Of a stretch of 64,000 nucleotides of DNA, positions 1 through 10,407 are shown one piece after another. Origin of the DNA: Serripes groenlandicus (Eukaryota; Mollusca; Bivalvia; Cardiida; Cardiidae). The DNA lies in contig JASEVX010000013.1 in assembly GCA_031761405.1 (NCBI GenBank), positions 41,848,730 through 41,912,729 on the forward strand. The letters are read 5' to 3'. Numbering within the stretch: the stretch's first letter is position 1; each line of letters starts with the position of its first letter. The position numbers and the translations under genes were made by a program. Under the pieces are notes generated by a model. That model was not told the origin of the DNA. It searched no databases and saw nothing but the letters and a program-made list of their open reading frames with translations.

Positions 1-50
1 GTATTTCATATTCTTTACGAACTGCAGAACTTGAGATAAGGGTCGTTCCC

Positions 51-273
51 TTTTCCACGCATAGACGCTTTCTGTCGTCCCATGCAGTAGACGACTTTTG
101 AAAACATTGTTTCAAAAGGAGAAACTGATCAAAATGAGCAATTTCTCCATTTGCCACGACGTTTTCAACTCTTTCCAATTATTTAACTTCCATTTGTAGA
201 GATTTTCGATGTCGTTGTTGTATAAATGTTTTCAAAGTCGACTGCAGATTTTTTACATGTGGGAGAGTTTTAA
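51..273 (+). mobile_element. MITE-P copy, diverged
   Basis: Degenerate copy of the TTAA/CCCTTTCCC hairpin family. It keeps the CTTTTCCACGCATAGACGC left end, the central palindrome around TGAGCAATTTCTCC and a right end with GTCGACTGCAGA and GTGGGAGAG. The TTAA flanks are lost. Better copies at 29768 and 17961 define the family. Confidence 0.7.
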
Positions 274-280
274 TATTTTG

Positions 281-440
281 CATGCTCTAAAATCGATATT
301 TGAGCTCCAAACCCTATGTTGTGGGTAAGTGAGACGATTCCTTTGAGTACCCATGACATCGGTTTTAATGAGTGCTAACAGAGATATTATGGAAGAAAGA
401 CCTGTTTACTCCTCCTTATCTAGTCCTCCGCTAACTGTTA
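281..440 (+). mobile_element. MITE-H copy, diverged
   Basis: Contains the family core CCCTATGTTGTGGGTA, an AGACGATTC half-stem, and the downstream AGAGATATT and CTCCTTATCTAGTCCTC end. The left end (CAGAGCTCTAGATAAGG in good copies) is eroded. Confidence 0.65.
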
Positions 441-583
441 ACTAAAACGTCTGCTACAGAGTTGTCGTATTCGGGAAAGGGTTAATTAGGAAAGCTGTTA
501 TCCAGGTAATCCGCATCAGTGGTTCAAAAGAAATGCGTCTAATGATGGCCATCTGTCCGGACGTATTTCCCGTTCTCCCTGTT

Positions 584-816
584 CCCACTTGAAGACGCTG
601 CTTGACAACCTCTGTAGCAGACGACTTTTCGAAAACATTATGGCAAGAAGGAGAAATTGCGCATGGTGAGTAATGTTTTTCCTCTTTTGCCACAATGTTA
701 ACATGTCTATTTTGACTAATTATTCTTTCATTTATAGATTTTGTTTTGTGTGCAAATATTTGCCTTCTTTTCCCCCAAAAGAAGTCGTCTGTTGCAGATT
801 TATTATAGGATAGAAA
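584..816 (+). mobile_element. MITE-P copy, diverged
   Basis: Shows GAAGACGCTGCTTGAC, GTAGCAGACGACTTTT, the central palindrome around GAGAAATTGCGCATGG, and the right-end pattern GTCGTCTGTTGCAGATTTA followed by AGAAAGGGA. Point decay is heavy. The ORFs crossing it are products of the stem sequence and not genes. Confidence 0.6.
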
Positions 817-1576
817 GGGAGGGTAAATCCTAGTGCGCTAGAGTCAATACGGATTGCCGTAGAGTGAAAGGTCTTCTTCTGAGTTAACGTCTTGAGGCTT
901 AACGTCGTTTTCAACAATTGTTCAGTTACATTATGACATTTCTTGAGTAAGTTTATTTATTTTCATACCATCGTAATATTAACCCCTCAACCCTGAGAGC
1001 AAAAGAGAGCAAGTCAAAACTTCCATTTTTAAAGTATTTGGTACTCGAATCCACGATCAAAGAGGACGGTCTACATTTACATCAGCATCCATTCATTCAT
1101 CCATCCATTTCATTTCTTCATTTCATTGCCCTTCCTTTCTTTCATTCTTCGTTGCTTCGACTAATCTATCTTTCGATCTATATATCCATTTCATTTTATC
1201 ATTACATTGTCCTTAATTTCCATCAATCCCATTCAATCCCATCCCCTCCCATCCTCCAAACTACCCAAATCAATAAAATGAGATAGAAGTGCTTAGTTAG
1301 CATTAATCCTCAATCTAAATAAGAAAACCACAAGATCAGAAACTTCCTATATCATGGACGAATCAATAAAATAAGATATGAATTAAAAGATACGCCGAGT
1401 CGAATAAAAATGTATTTTAAAGTTGGTCCGTAGAATAAGAAATATCCGTCAGATGATTAGAATAAAAGTGGATTGAACCGGTCTTTGCACCATATCATCT
1501 GTCTCATTAGACGTTTGCCCCTATGTTGTTGTACTCGAAAACAATCGTCTAACTGATAGCTTCCTCTTGAATAATC
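817..1576. other. No gene seen; pyrimidine-rich low complexity
   Basis: I see no conserved protein frame here. From about 1085 to 1260 the + strand is simple CATTCATCCATTTCATT-like sequence, which keeps an 82-codon frame open without any domain-like composition. The rest is AT-rich spacer. Confidence 0.6.
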
Positions 1577-1800
1577 AGAGCACTAAATAAGGTGCATTTT
1601 TCGTGTTCTAAAATCCTTATTTGACTCTTGAAGCCTATGTTGTGGGTACTCAAAAGTACCCACAACATAGGATTTGCTGGAGAAATTGTTGGGAAAAGAG
1701 ATGATTCGTTTGAGTACTCGCAATACAGGGTGTATTTGAGTCATAAGAGATAAATTGGTGGGAAATGGCAAGTTTACTTCCCCCTTATCTAGTCTTTTGA
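1577..1800 (+). mobile_element. MITE-H copy, diverged
   Basis: Begins GCACTAAATAAGGTGCATTT, then TTCTAAAATCCTTATTTGA. It carries a short perfect hairpin, CCTATGTTGTGGGTACT against AGTACCCACAACATAGG, and ends CCCCCTTATCTAGTC. The family's usual loop (AAGAATCGTCTCA) is missing at the hairpin, but an AGATGATTCGTTTGAGTACTC fragment lies downstream, suggesting an internal duplication or rearrangement. Confidence 0.7.
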
Positions 1801-1833
1801 TTGAATCTCTACAACAAAGGGCTTTAGATAAAC

Positions 1834-2026
1834 CAGAGATCTAAATAAGGAGCGTTTTGCTTGTTCTAAAATCCTTATTGTATCCGCTAACCCTATGTTG
1901 TAGGTACTCAAAAGAATCGTCTCAATTAGACGATTCTTTTGAGTAGCTACACCATAGGGTTTGGTTAATAATAAGAGAGATATTGTTGGGAAAAGAGCTG
2001 TAAACCCTTGCTTATCTGGACCTCTG
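1834..2026 (+). mobile_element. MITE-H copy, near intact
   Basis: Begins CAGAGATCTAAATAAGGAG and ends CTTATCTGGACCTCTG, so the termini form an imperfect inverted repeat. The core is a long hairpin (CCCTATGTTGTAGGTACTC with a near-complementary downstream arm) containing AAGAATCGTCTCAATT. No matching target duplication is visible. The CAGAG terminus resembles hAT-type ends, which is inference only. Confidence 0.75.
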
Positions 2027-2160
2027 CGGGCGGCAACTTTAAGTATCAGGATCAGCTTACACATACGCGCGGTATGATCTTTACTACGTTCGCTTCTTAC
2101 GTCGTCGCTCGCTTGTCGCTGGTATATTCTTAGTAAAACTATAGCTATACGTTATGATGT

Positions 2161-2340
2161 ACAGTCAAACCTGTGCTAAAGACCACATTCGTATAGCAAA
2201 TCCCTGTCTATAGCAACCACACTTTTAATTTCCCAATTACTCATTTTTCTGCACAGATGACCCTGGAATTAAAGACCACATGTGAACAGATATCATATTG
2301 TTGTCTTCCTAAGGGTGGTCTTTAAACAAGGACTGGTTGA
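2161..2340 (+). mobile_element. MITE-K copy (GACCACC family)
   Basis: Starts ACAGTCAAACCTGTGCTAAA and contains AAAGACCACATTCG, a middle CCCTGGAATTAAAGACCAC, and GGTGGTCTTTAAACAAGGAC. The two ends are imperfectly complementary. Related copies lie at 2881, 6998 and 39332, so this is a dispersed repeat. Confidence 0.75.
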
Positions 2341-2397
2341 AAAAGGTGCATGCATTCGGCAAGATAAGGAATAGCTGGTGATTGATTAGTTGAGAAT

Positions 2398-2462
2398 GAT
2401 TGGTTAATTAATTGATTGATTGATTCGTCGATTGATTGATTGATTGATTGATTAATTGATTG
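2398..2462 (+). repeat. (ATTGATTG)n simple repeat
   Basis: About 60 bases of ATTGATTGATTG with a few interruptions, including TTCGTCG. TTGATTGATTG runs also occur at the tails of nearby SINEs (26216, 30233), so this may be a relic SINE tail. Confidence 0.8.
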
Positions 2463-2639
2463 TAGTTTAACATCGTTTTCCACCGGTATTTCCGTTATAT
2501 CACGGCGGCTAATTCAACTTACTGTGTATTACCTGGCTTTCACCAACCTGTAATGCCATTCTTGCCTTTCAACAGGCATCTTTCCCACATGTTCGTTTCA
2601 GCCTAGTGTAAGAACTATATTCATATTTAGACAACCAAA

Positions 2640-2870
2640 GACAGCAACCTTTGATAAGGAGGAGTAAATTGGTCTTTCTAAATCTGAGACAACAATGGGA
2701 TTAAATAAGGATGGGTTAATAGGACTTCATCCTACAATATCTCGCTTATAACTTAAATATTGTGTGCACTCTACTCTCTTAGTACGCTTTTAAAGCAATG
2801 TAAGGCGATTCTTTCGAGTACCCACCACATATGTTTTGGAGGTTGATTAAGGATTTTAGAACATGTATCT
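2640..2870 (-). mobile_element. MITE-H remnant, reversed
   Basis: Reverse-orientation fragments: AAGGAGGAGTAAA near the start, CAATATCTCGCTTATAA, GGCGATTCTTTCGAGTACCC, and TTAAGGATTTTAGAACATG at the end. It is strongly diverged and its limits are approximate. Confidence 0.55.
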
Positions 2871-2880
2871 GCAAAGATAT

Positions 2881-3046
2881 ACAGTTAAACCTGTATTAAA
2901 GGCCACCTTTGTATAGCAACCACATCTTTAATTTCACAATTTCTCAGTTTGTGCATAAATAACCCTGCAATTAACGACCACCTGTGAACAACACAGACTA
3001 GATTGTTCTCTTCCCACGGGCGGTCTTTAAACACAGGTTGTACTGT
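2881..3046 (+). mobile_element. MITE-K copy
   Basis: ACAGTTAAACCTGTATTAAA at the left, AACGACCACCTGTGAACA in the middle, and CGGTCTTTAAACACAGGTTG at the right, closing an inverted repeat with the left end. Same family as 2161. Confidence 0.75.
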
Positions 3047-3529
3047 TTATGTATAACCCTTATAGCATGTTGGACACGCCCCCCCCCCACATGTGTATTG
3101 AGAATTCGGTGGACTCTCTATGGTTCGTTTGAGCGTGACTTGGCGTATTTTATTTTGATCAGGCGGAAATTTCCTCCTGGGGGCTTCTCTTCAGTTACGA
3201 TGAAAGCATGTAAACCCTTTCCCTTACCCACAACAAATCTGCAGGAATCGACTTTTTGAACAAATCTGTAAATTACATAAACATGGAAACTTTTTATAAA
3301 CAGAAGTGTAACTGTATATTATTATGGAGTCGGAAACAGTGTAGCAACAGTAGAAGTTTTCTCATTATAAGCTATAACTCCATTTGTCATATTGATTTCA
3401 AAAGATGACGACTGCGCCAGAATGCATCTGCATGTGGGAAAGGTTTATAATCTCCTGAGTCACTCCTCTTTTTAAAGTTACATCTTCTTAGCAATAAGGT
3501 GGGGCAACGATACCTGATGCAATAGCGTA
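3047..3529. other. No gene seen; short MITE-P relic
   Basis: No credible exon. There is a C-run at 3077-3086. At about 3400-3455, GACGACTGCGCCAGAATGC followed by GTGGGAAAGGTTTATA looks like the right end of a decayed MITE-P. Confidence 0.55.
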
Positions 3530-3754
3530 TTAACCCTTTCCCGCATACATACGCTGTTTGACGCATCTACAGCAGACGACCTTTTGAAAACATTGGGACA
3601 AAAGGAGAAATTTCTCAAAACGAGCAATTTCTCCTTTTGCCACACTGTTTTCCAGTTTTAGTCATTGGTTATCCAGTCAATTATAGAGATTTTCCATTGT
3701 TTGACAAAATCTGTTCAAAGTCGTCTGCTGCAGATTTCTTGTATGTTAGGTTAA
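3530..3754 (+). mobile_element. MITE-P copy, near intact, TTAA both ends
   Basis: TTAACCCTTTCCCGCATACA at the left and TTAGGTTAA at the right. Internally it has CTACAGCAGACGACC, the stem GAGAAATTTCTCAAAACGAG with its complement, then GTCGTCTGCTGCAGATTT. TTAA flanks with CCCT termini match piggyBac-type integration. There is no transposase. Confidence 0.8.
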
Positions 3755-3984
3755 GCTTTGGTATGCTTTGAACGCGCTTGATGAGAAAAAATTTGGAATG
3801 ATAACTTAATATCGACATTGTTGGAAATGGAGAGATGCCCACAGTGTTTCCGAAAGTCGTCCGTTGCTAAGGTGCCAAATTTCGTCTGTTGTTGTTTCTG
3901 TTGGCCCCAAAGGTCGTCTGTGTCTGAGAGATAGTCAAACCAATGGATTGTCCGATACATATTACTGATGTATACATGTGACTT

Positions 3985-4243
3985 TCTTTTCCCGGTTATC
4001 TCCGATTCCTCCCTCCCCCTCTCTATCTCTCTCTGTCTCTCCTATCTCTCTCTATATATATTTCTCTCACTCTCTCTATCCATCCTACCAATCCTCATTA
4101 CTTCATCCCCCTCTCCCTCTCTCTCTCTCCTCTCTGTCTCTCCTCTCCCCCATCTCTCTCTCTCTCTTCTCTCTCTCTCTCCTCTCTCTCTCACTCCTCA
4201 CTCTCTCTCTCTCTCCTTTCTTTCTCTCTCACTCTTCCTCTCC

Positions 4244-4280
<37 letters not shown>

Positions 4281-4321
4281 TCTCTCCATCTCTCTCTCTC
4301 TCTATCTCTCTATCTTTCCTA

Positions 4322-4399
<78 letters not shown>

Positions 4400-4565
4400 A
4401 TCTTACCTCCCCCTCCCCCTCTCTCTCTTTTTCTCTCTCTCCTCTCTCTCTCTCTCACTCGTCCTATTCCTCCATCCCCCTCTCTATCTATCTCTGTCTC
4501 TCATATCTCTATATATCTATCTCTCACTCTCTTTATCCATCCCTACCAATCCCTCCTCACTTCAT

Positions 4566-4606
<41 letters not shown>

Positions 4607-4890
4607 CTGTCTCTTCTCTCTCTCTCTCTCCTCTCTCCCCATCTCTCTATCTCTCTTGTTCTCTCTCTCTCGCTCTCTATCTCTCCTTTCTCTCTCACCC
4701 TTCCCCTCCCCCCTCTCTCTATATCTCTCTCTCCCTCGCTCTTTCTCTCTCCCTCCTAATCATCCCTCCCTCCCTCCCTCCCAATACCCCCTCTATATTT
4801 CCCTCTCTCTCTCCCCCCTCCACCCACTCTCTGGCTGTATCTCTCTCTTTCTCTGACTATCTGTCTCTGTCTCTACATCTCTCTCTCCAA
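3985..4890 (+). repeat. CT-rich microsatellite block
   Basis: About 900 bases of (CT)n and CCTCTCTCT variants, with an uninterrupted (CT)n run near 4330-4395 and islands of TATATA and CATCC. Long Leu/Ser frames on one strand and Arg/Glu frames on the other are by-products of the dinucleotide repeat. Confidence 0.95.
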
Positions 4891-5558
4891 ATCTTTAACA
4901 TTAATGTATAATACAATATCAGAACTAAATGACTGCAAATTCTCATTATGTACGTTACATCGTGTTAAATTCCCCCCACGTTAAACACAGTTCTAGCTTT
5001 AACAGAGCTTTAACAGAGATGTATATCACGAAACGAATTACAATATCCTTTTAGCTTTCTAGTCAATTCTCACATCTAGGCATTTGTTTGTGTATATCGT
5101 GTCGCCTATGTTGATCGTATGTAGATAAAATTCACTATGGCTTGCATTTTCAAATCATGAAAAACAGGCAGTGGACCTAGAATATGCGTGCAATGTCTAC
5201 AACCTTATTTAAACGAAATGTGAAAGGGAGCAAGAGCATATTTCGATACTTTCATTTAAAAAAGTGTACTATAAATATCCTCTGATTCATAAAGAAGAGT
5301 ATGCTTTTTATTAATGCAGCCATTATTGACTTTTCTCTATAACTCATGAATACCTATTATGATTCATCATGTTTAACCATTTCCATCATACAGCTTAATT
5401 TACTTCAGTTAAAAAACTTAGAAGATAATCGAGGCAAAATAGCGGAAATAACTTACAATGATTATTGAATAGAGATGGATAAACTGTGGCAAAAGTAGAA
5501 ATAGCAGTATTTTGCTGCAGAATGCGTCTGCTTGCATGTGGGTTATAACACAGATATA
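4891..5558. other. No gene seen
   Basis: AT-rich single-copy-looking spacer after the CT block. I find no domain-like frame and no clear repeat family, apart from a possible MITE-P fragment around 5480-5545 (GTGGCAAAAGTAG, CTGCAGAATGCGTCTGC, GTGGG). Confidence 0.5.
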
Positions 5559-6193
5559 TGAGCCGTTCCATGAGCACACCAACATTATGGAATCTGCGTA
5601 AAGTATCGACCCGGATCAGCCTAAGCATGCCGCACAGGCTTACTCGGATAGACACATTTCGCCTCCTATGGATTTTCTGTTTCAGGAATAACTACTCTAT
5701 ACATATATCCCACTAAGACGGAATGTGTCGGCCGGATCAGTCTGCGCGGACAGCGCAGGCTGATCTGGTCGAGACATTACGCAGATGTCTATCGCCGCAG
5801 CCTCACGAGAAAACCAACATTGTGGACTCTACGTAATGTCTCGACCCAGATCAGCCTACGCATGCCGCGCGAGCTAACCCGGGCAGACACGTTTCGCCTC
5901 TTGTGGATTTTCTTTTTCAGGAATCATTACTCTATACCTCTATTCCCCCTGAGACGGAATGTTTCGGCCCGGATCAGTTCGCGCATGCTAAGCACTCCGC
6001 GCAGGCTAATCCGGGCCGACACATTCCGTCTCAGGGGGATAGAGGTATAGGGTAATGTTCCACAGCAGGCGAAAATAGTCTGTTCGGGTTAGCCTGTGCG
6101 GCATGCTTAGGCGCGGCATGCTTAGTCTGATCCAGGTCGATACTTTACGCGAAGTCAACAATTTTGGGTTTTCTCGTGGAACGGCTCATATTT
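5559..6193 (+). mobile_element. MITE-G compound (two or more copies fused)
   Basis: Starts TATGAGCCGTTCCATGAGC and ends GTGGAACGGCTCATA. Between them the GTATCGACCCGGATCAGCCT motif, GGATTTTCTGTTTCAGGAAT and GACGGAATGTGTCGGCC modules appear more than once and in both directions. A full second left end (CACGAGAAAACCAACATTG) begins near 5802. The GC-rich palindromic modules create several meaningless frames. Confidence 0.85.
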
Positions 6194-6331
6194 TGATTGC
6201 GTAAGGGTTCACATTAGTGCATGTACATCTAAAGTATTAAAACAAATATACTGTTGCCAATCTATATACTGTTTGGGTTAATTTCAGAACAGATGGTATT
6301 TGATTTACAACAAATTGTTTGATTGATTGCG

Positions 6332-6562
6332 TTTACCCTTTTCCCACATGCAACACATCTGAAGCAGGCGACATTGACATAATTTAAGAACAAATATTGA
6401 AAACCTCAATAAATGAACTTTTAATGGCTGGATAGAGTTGAAAACAATGTGGCAAAATGAAAAATTGCTCATTATGAGCAATTTCTCCTTTTGTCACAAT
6501 GTTTTCAAAATCCATCTGTTGCAGAGGCGTCAGAAAGCGTCTGTATGTGGTAAAAGGGTTAA
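6332..6562 (-). mobile_element. MITE-P copy, reversed
   Basis: TTTACCCTTTTCCCACATGC at the left and GTGGTAAAAGGGTTAA at the right. The central palindrome is CAAAATGAAAAATTGCTCAT with its complement. The GCAGAGGCGTCAGAAAGCG block (normally near the left end) lies at the right, so the copy is reversed. Confidence 0.75.
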
Positions 6563-6811
6563 ACGAAGTTTTCAACAATTTTTCAGGCATATCGCATTAG
6601 CCAGTTCACATACGCATGCGTTTCTTGGTTATCTCACACCAGTACTGCACAAAATAGTCTTTCCAAGCAACTGGCTGCTTTTCCACATAGACTATTTGGT
6701 CGCCCATTGGTGGAAGACGAATGACGCTTGTCACAATGACTTTTGTTAAACGTCGGTAAGAATGAGGGTCGAACTGGGGTTAAAACTCACAACCCCTGGA
6801 TTGTAGTCACT
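6563..6811 (-). mobile_element. SINE-1 copy, 5' truncated, reversed
   Basis: Reads in the - direction. The 3' tail is represented at the left by GTTTTCAACAATTTTTCAG, followed by the body CTTTCCAAGCAACTGGCTGC and ATTGGTGGAAGACGAATGAC, then part of the tRNA-like head (CTCACAACCCCTGGATTG). The A-box side is missing. It abuts the MITE-P at 6332 directly. Confidence 0.75.
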
Positions 6812-6997
6812 TATAAAAATAAAATAAAATCAAAAAAAATCTGTGTACTTCGGGCATTTTTTCTATGTCCCAAAATGTTCTTAAATTCTATCTTAAAGTT
6901 ACTTTTCCCTTTGTCTAAATTTTCAACTATAATCTAAATTATGCTTTTAATTTGATCGAGGCGCATAGAGGTTTAGGAAGGAAGGAAGGATACAATC

Positions 6998-7229
6998 AAT
7001 TCTGTGTTTAAAGACCACCCATTTGAAGTGAACAATCTGGTCTTTATTCCCAGGTGGTCTTTAATTGCAGGGTCATTTATACAGAAAATGGGTATTTTGG
7101 GAAACTAAAACCATGGTCGCTATAGACAGAGAATTGCTTTCAAAGGTGGTCTTAAGTACATATTCGACTCAGTGGTCGCTATAGACAGAGCATTGCGTTT
7201 TAAAGGTGGTCTTTAGTACAGGTTCGACT
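6998..7229 (-). mobile_element. MITE-K copy with internal duplication
   Basis: CTGTGTTTAAAGACCACCC at the left and GGTCTTTAGTACAGGTTCGA at the right. The segment GGTCGCTATAGACAGAG followed by AAAGGTGGTCTT occurs twice (about 7111 and 7172), a local tandem duplication within the element. Confidence 0.75.
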
Positions 7230-7425
7230 CAGAGCTCTAGATAAAAGGGCGTTTTACACATTCTAAAATCCTTATTGGATCCTATAACCGTATGTCGTGG
7301 GTACTCAAAATAATCGTCTAAGTGATACGATTATTTTGAGTACCCACAACGTAGGGTTTGTTTTAATGATAAGAGAGAAATTGTTGGAAAAAGAGCTGAA
7401 TACCCCTCTTTAGCTGGGACCTCTG
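7230..7425 (+). mobile_element. MITE-H copy with 7-bp target duplication
   Basis: CAGAGCTCTAGATAAAAGGG to GCTGGGACCTCTG. The flanks are TTCGACT at 7223-7229 and TTCGACT at 7426-7432, a clean 7-bp direct repeat. The first belongs to the end of the MITE-K at 6998, so MITE-H inserted later. The core hairpin is GTGGGTACTCAAAATAATCG with its complement. Confidence 0.85.
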
Positions 7426-7491
7426 TTCGACTACATGTGTACAGGTTGTTATCCTATGTTAAATCTGTAATCATACAGGATATCCATATGT

Positions 7492-7570
7492 CGAGGGGTA
7501 CTCAACGAATCGACTCGTCTAGGACGGGTCTTATGAGACGAGTCTTTGATTACCTACAGCATAGGGTTTG
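7492..7570. repeat. MITE-H-like hairpin relic
   Basis: GTCGAGGGGTACTCAACGAA, an inner palindrome CGACTCGTCTAGGACGGGTC, then TACCTACAGCATAGGGTTTG. This matches the MITE-H core, but the loop region is rearranged. Confidence 0.6.
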
Positions 7571-7616
7571 AAAAGAAGGGAAATCATTAATTACGAAAAT
7601 AAAATACGCTGTATAT

Positions 7617-7875
7617 TTAGACCTTTTATCACATACAGTCGATTTCTGAAGCCTCTGCAGCAGACGGCTTTTGAAAACATTGTGACAAATGGAGAAATTG
7701 CTCCTCATGAGCAATTTCTCCATTTGCCACAATGGTTTCAACTCTTGTCAATAATTACACTTTCATAAATAGGAAATTGCTTATAGACTTTCCCTTATAG
7801 AGATTTTCGATAATTTTGCCTGGGTGTTTCAAAAGTCGTCTGTTGCAGATATTGTTGTATGTGAGAAAGGGTTAA
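7617..7875 (+). mobile_element. MITE-P copy, left of an abutting pair
   Basis: TTAGACCTTTTATCACATAC at the left and GTATGTGAGAAAGGGTTAA at the right. The central stem is GGAGAAATTGCTCCTCATGA with its complement. Its right TTAA (7872-7875) is also the left TTAA of the next copy. Confidence 0.8.
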
Positions 7876-8051
7876 CACTTTTCGCCACAAAGGCCAACCC
7901 TGCTTCAGACGACTTTAAAAAACATCCAGGCAAACATATAGAATATCTCTCTAGGAACTCCATTATTATTGGATACATTTGAAAAACATTGTGGCAAAAG
8001 TCGTCTGCTCCAAATGCTTCATAACACGCATGCATGTGGGAAAAGGGTTAA
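7872..8051 (+). mobile_element. MITE-P copy, right of an abutting pair
   Basis: Starts TTAACACTTTTCGCCAC and ends CATGTGGGAAAAGGGTTAA. A shorter variant: the central hairpin is reduced, and AACATCCAGGCAAACATATAG is retained. It shares TTAA with its left neighbour. Confidence 0.75.
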
Positions 8052-8264
8052 GAGCTCATGTAGACACTGATCAACGGGCTCTATGGTCTAAATAGTAAGC
8101 GCAATAGTCAACTATAATTCTTGTTAGAATCGCCATGTATAGTACTTCTCTTGATTGTGTGTGTACAGTGTATATGTTTGTTTTGTTTGTACATGGATGA
8201 GACTTAAACAAACAAAATAAACAAATACTGTATCAGAGTATTAGTTTAGACTCCTGAATCAAAT

Positions 8265-8362
8265 GTTGACCTCAAAACCCGATGTTGTGGCAAACATTAT
8301 TTGAGTACACACAACATCGGGTTTAGTTTAGTAGTAAAAGAGATAATGAGGGACAATTAATT
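8265..8362 (+). mobile_element. MITE-H fragment
   Basis: Hairpin AAAACCCGATGTTGTGG with CACAACATCGGGTTTAGT and the family continuation AAAAGAGATAATGAGG. Both terminal parts are lost. Confidence 0.65.
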
Positions 8363-8378
8363 AATAAATTTGGTTCAT

Positions 8379-8822
8379 CGCCGTTTTCCACGATTTTCGA
8401 GCCATAACACGACGGCCCGTGTTTTACTGATTTCCCAGCTCTTAGTACTTCACACAACAGCCTTTTTAAGAAACTGGCTGCTTTTCCATATAGACTGTTA
8501 GCTCATATCGTGGACGTCCAGATAAGGAGGGGGTATTTTGCTAACAATATCTCTCTGCATATTAAAGCAAACCCTATGATGTGGGTACTCAAAAGAATCG
8601 TCTCACTGAGGCGATTCTTTTGAGTACCCACAACATAGGGTTATAGGGTGAAATAAGGATTTTAGAACATGAAAAAAAACCTTATCTGGAGCTCTGGAAG
8701 ACGAATGACGAAAGGCGCATTGACCTTTTTGTCAAACGCCGGAAAGAATGATCGTATAGGAACCCGCAACCCCTGGATTGACAGCCCGCGTGACTAACAA
8801 TTGAGCAACCGGGACTCGTCTT
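8379..8822 (-). mobile_element. SINE-1 copy, reversed, split by a MITE-H
   Basis: The left part (tail and body, CTGGCTGCTTTTCCATATAG) runs to about 8514. The body resumes at 8697 with GAAGACGAATGACG and ends in the tRNA-like head CAACCCCTGGATTGACAGCC then GGGACTCGTC. The 182-bp interruption is a MITE-H. Confidence 0.8.
8515..8696 (-). mobile_element. MITE-H inserted in a SINE-1
   Basis: CGTCCAGATAAGGAGGGGG to CCTTATCTGGAGCTCTG. The core is a near-perfect hairpin, GTGGGTACTCAAAAGAATCG with its complement. The orientation is opposite to the copy at 7230. The surrounding SINE gives the relative age: SINE first, MITE second. Confidence 0.8.
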
Positions 8823-8900
8823 TTGAATGCCACTTGGCGTTCTTTGGTTTACTGTTACTTGGAAAAAAATAGTAATTTGCTTATATCAGAAGTTATTTAT

Positions 8901-9282
8901 TGAACCCTTTCGCATTTTGATGCATATGCAGGGGACGTCTTTAGAAAACAGTGTGACAAAAAGGAGAAATTGCCATTATGATCAATTTCTCCTTTTACCA
9001 AAATAGTTTCAACTATATTTAATGAATTCACTTTCATAAATTGTGTCTACATACACACCAATGGGGCTAAGTCTATGTGGAAAAGCAGCCAGTTGCTTGG
9101 GAAGAATGTTGTGTGGAGTACTGGTGTGAGAAAACCAGGAAACACATGAGTAGGTGAATTGGCCGCCGTAATATGACTGAGAAATTGTTAAAAACGGCGT
9201 TAAACCCCAATCAATCAGTCTACATACACGTATTTACACAGGCGTATGCTGTAAAACAATGTTGTATTTGGGAAAGGGTTAA
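8901..9282 (+). mobile_element. MITE-P copy split by a SINE-1
   Basis: TGAACCCTTTCGCATTTTG at the left and TTGTATTTGGGAAAGGGTTAA at the right. The central stem is GGAGAAATTGCCATTATGAT with its complement. The sequence is interrupted at 9057-9217 by a SINE with a 12-bp direct repeat. Confidence 0.8.
9057..9217 (+). mobile_element. SINE-1 3' part with 12-bp target duplication
   Basis: Begins ACCAATGGGGCTAAGTC, carries CAGCCAGTTGCTTGGGAAG, and ends with the shared tail AAAAACGGCGTTAAACCCC and a TCAATCA remnant. It is flanked by GTCTACATACAC at 9045-9056 and again at 9218-9229. The tRNA-like head is absent, so the copy is 5' truncated, as expected of target-primed reverse transcription. Confidence 0.85.
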
Positions 9283-10407
9283 AGTGATGCCGTAGACTAA
9301 GGGTTAAAGTACATTGCTACTTTCAGTTTGCTTCCATCATCCATAATGTTGCTATCTAATAACAGTTTATTGATCAATTAAGCGCTAACAATCGGCTTAA
9401 ACGGCTATAACAATGATGACAATAGCGATAATAAACGATAATATCAGTTAAATAAGCATAATAGAGACAAAAAAACGTTACCATGGGATCACGTACTGTT
9501 CGAGGTTAGTGTAATAGTCCAAAATATGTTTCCAGTAACAAGAATAATTCCCTTATATTGAAAACACAGCAGCAAATCCGAATATTTCACATCCCTTGGG
9601 AATATTTATCGATCACCACAGCTGGATTCCACAAACATTCACAATATTCAATGACACAAACGTGAAGAGGTGACACTATGTCGTCTTTCTCATCTTTTAG
9701 TCGTCTGCAACAAATCTCGTAAAATCTCGTAAAACCCCGCAAACTCGCGTGTCATATTTCCAATACTACATACGCACACTAACCTTTCATCTGGCTACGG
9801 CGTTTCGATTTATAAATAAAGAGAATCCGATAAATTCGATATCTAGTGTTAATAAATGGTATAATCAAATGTACTGATAATAAAGATTTCCACAATAGAA
9901 AGAGATAACCAATACGCTTGGATTAAACAATCCGATATGCAAAAAAAAAAATTTTTTTTATCTCACGTTTATTATAAAAATCCTCCGCATAACAACCCCA
10001 AAAGCTTTTATTTACCGCTCAAATTTCCCCGTGAGCTATTCCGTACTAAATTGAATAATTTTCCCTTCATGTATTCGGCTGGCTTAATCCGAACCCATTT
10101 AGCGAATACAACTGAATGAACATGACAGCTCTATGCAGACGAGAGTTGTATCCGAGAACATGTGGTGTGGATACACATTCGTTTTGTACTGTCTTTCCCC
10201 CAACAGCGAATAGTGCTTCCCTAACATCACTTAATCGAATACAGAGGCTTGTTCGTTTGGGAAAAAAAAAATCCAATACGAGGTTCAATAAAGGGAATTA
10301 AGTACGAAGCTAGGGTGATAAAAAGCGATTGGTTTATTTTTATAGAAGCGATGAAGCACAATGTCTGTTTTATTATTTGTCTATATTGACATTGAACAGT
10401 TTCCTTC
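9283..10407. other. No gene seen; AT-rich spacer
   Basis: I find no protein-like frame and no recognised repeat family over about 1.1 kb. It could be unique intergenic sequence. It includes homopolymer runs of A and T at about 9940-9960. Confidence 0.5.

Noticed and set aside
3968..4759. 263-codon Leu/Ser open frame
   Set aside because: It is the (CT)n microsatellite translated. Pure low complexity.
5820..6050. Arg-rich small proteins (VSTRISLRGLRRLIRVDTLR-like) recurring across the window
   Set aside because: Each lies in a MITE-G. The same peptide appears wherever the element does, on either strand, because its arms are palindromic.
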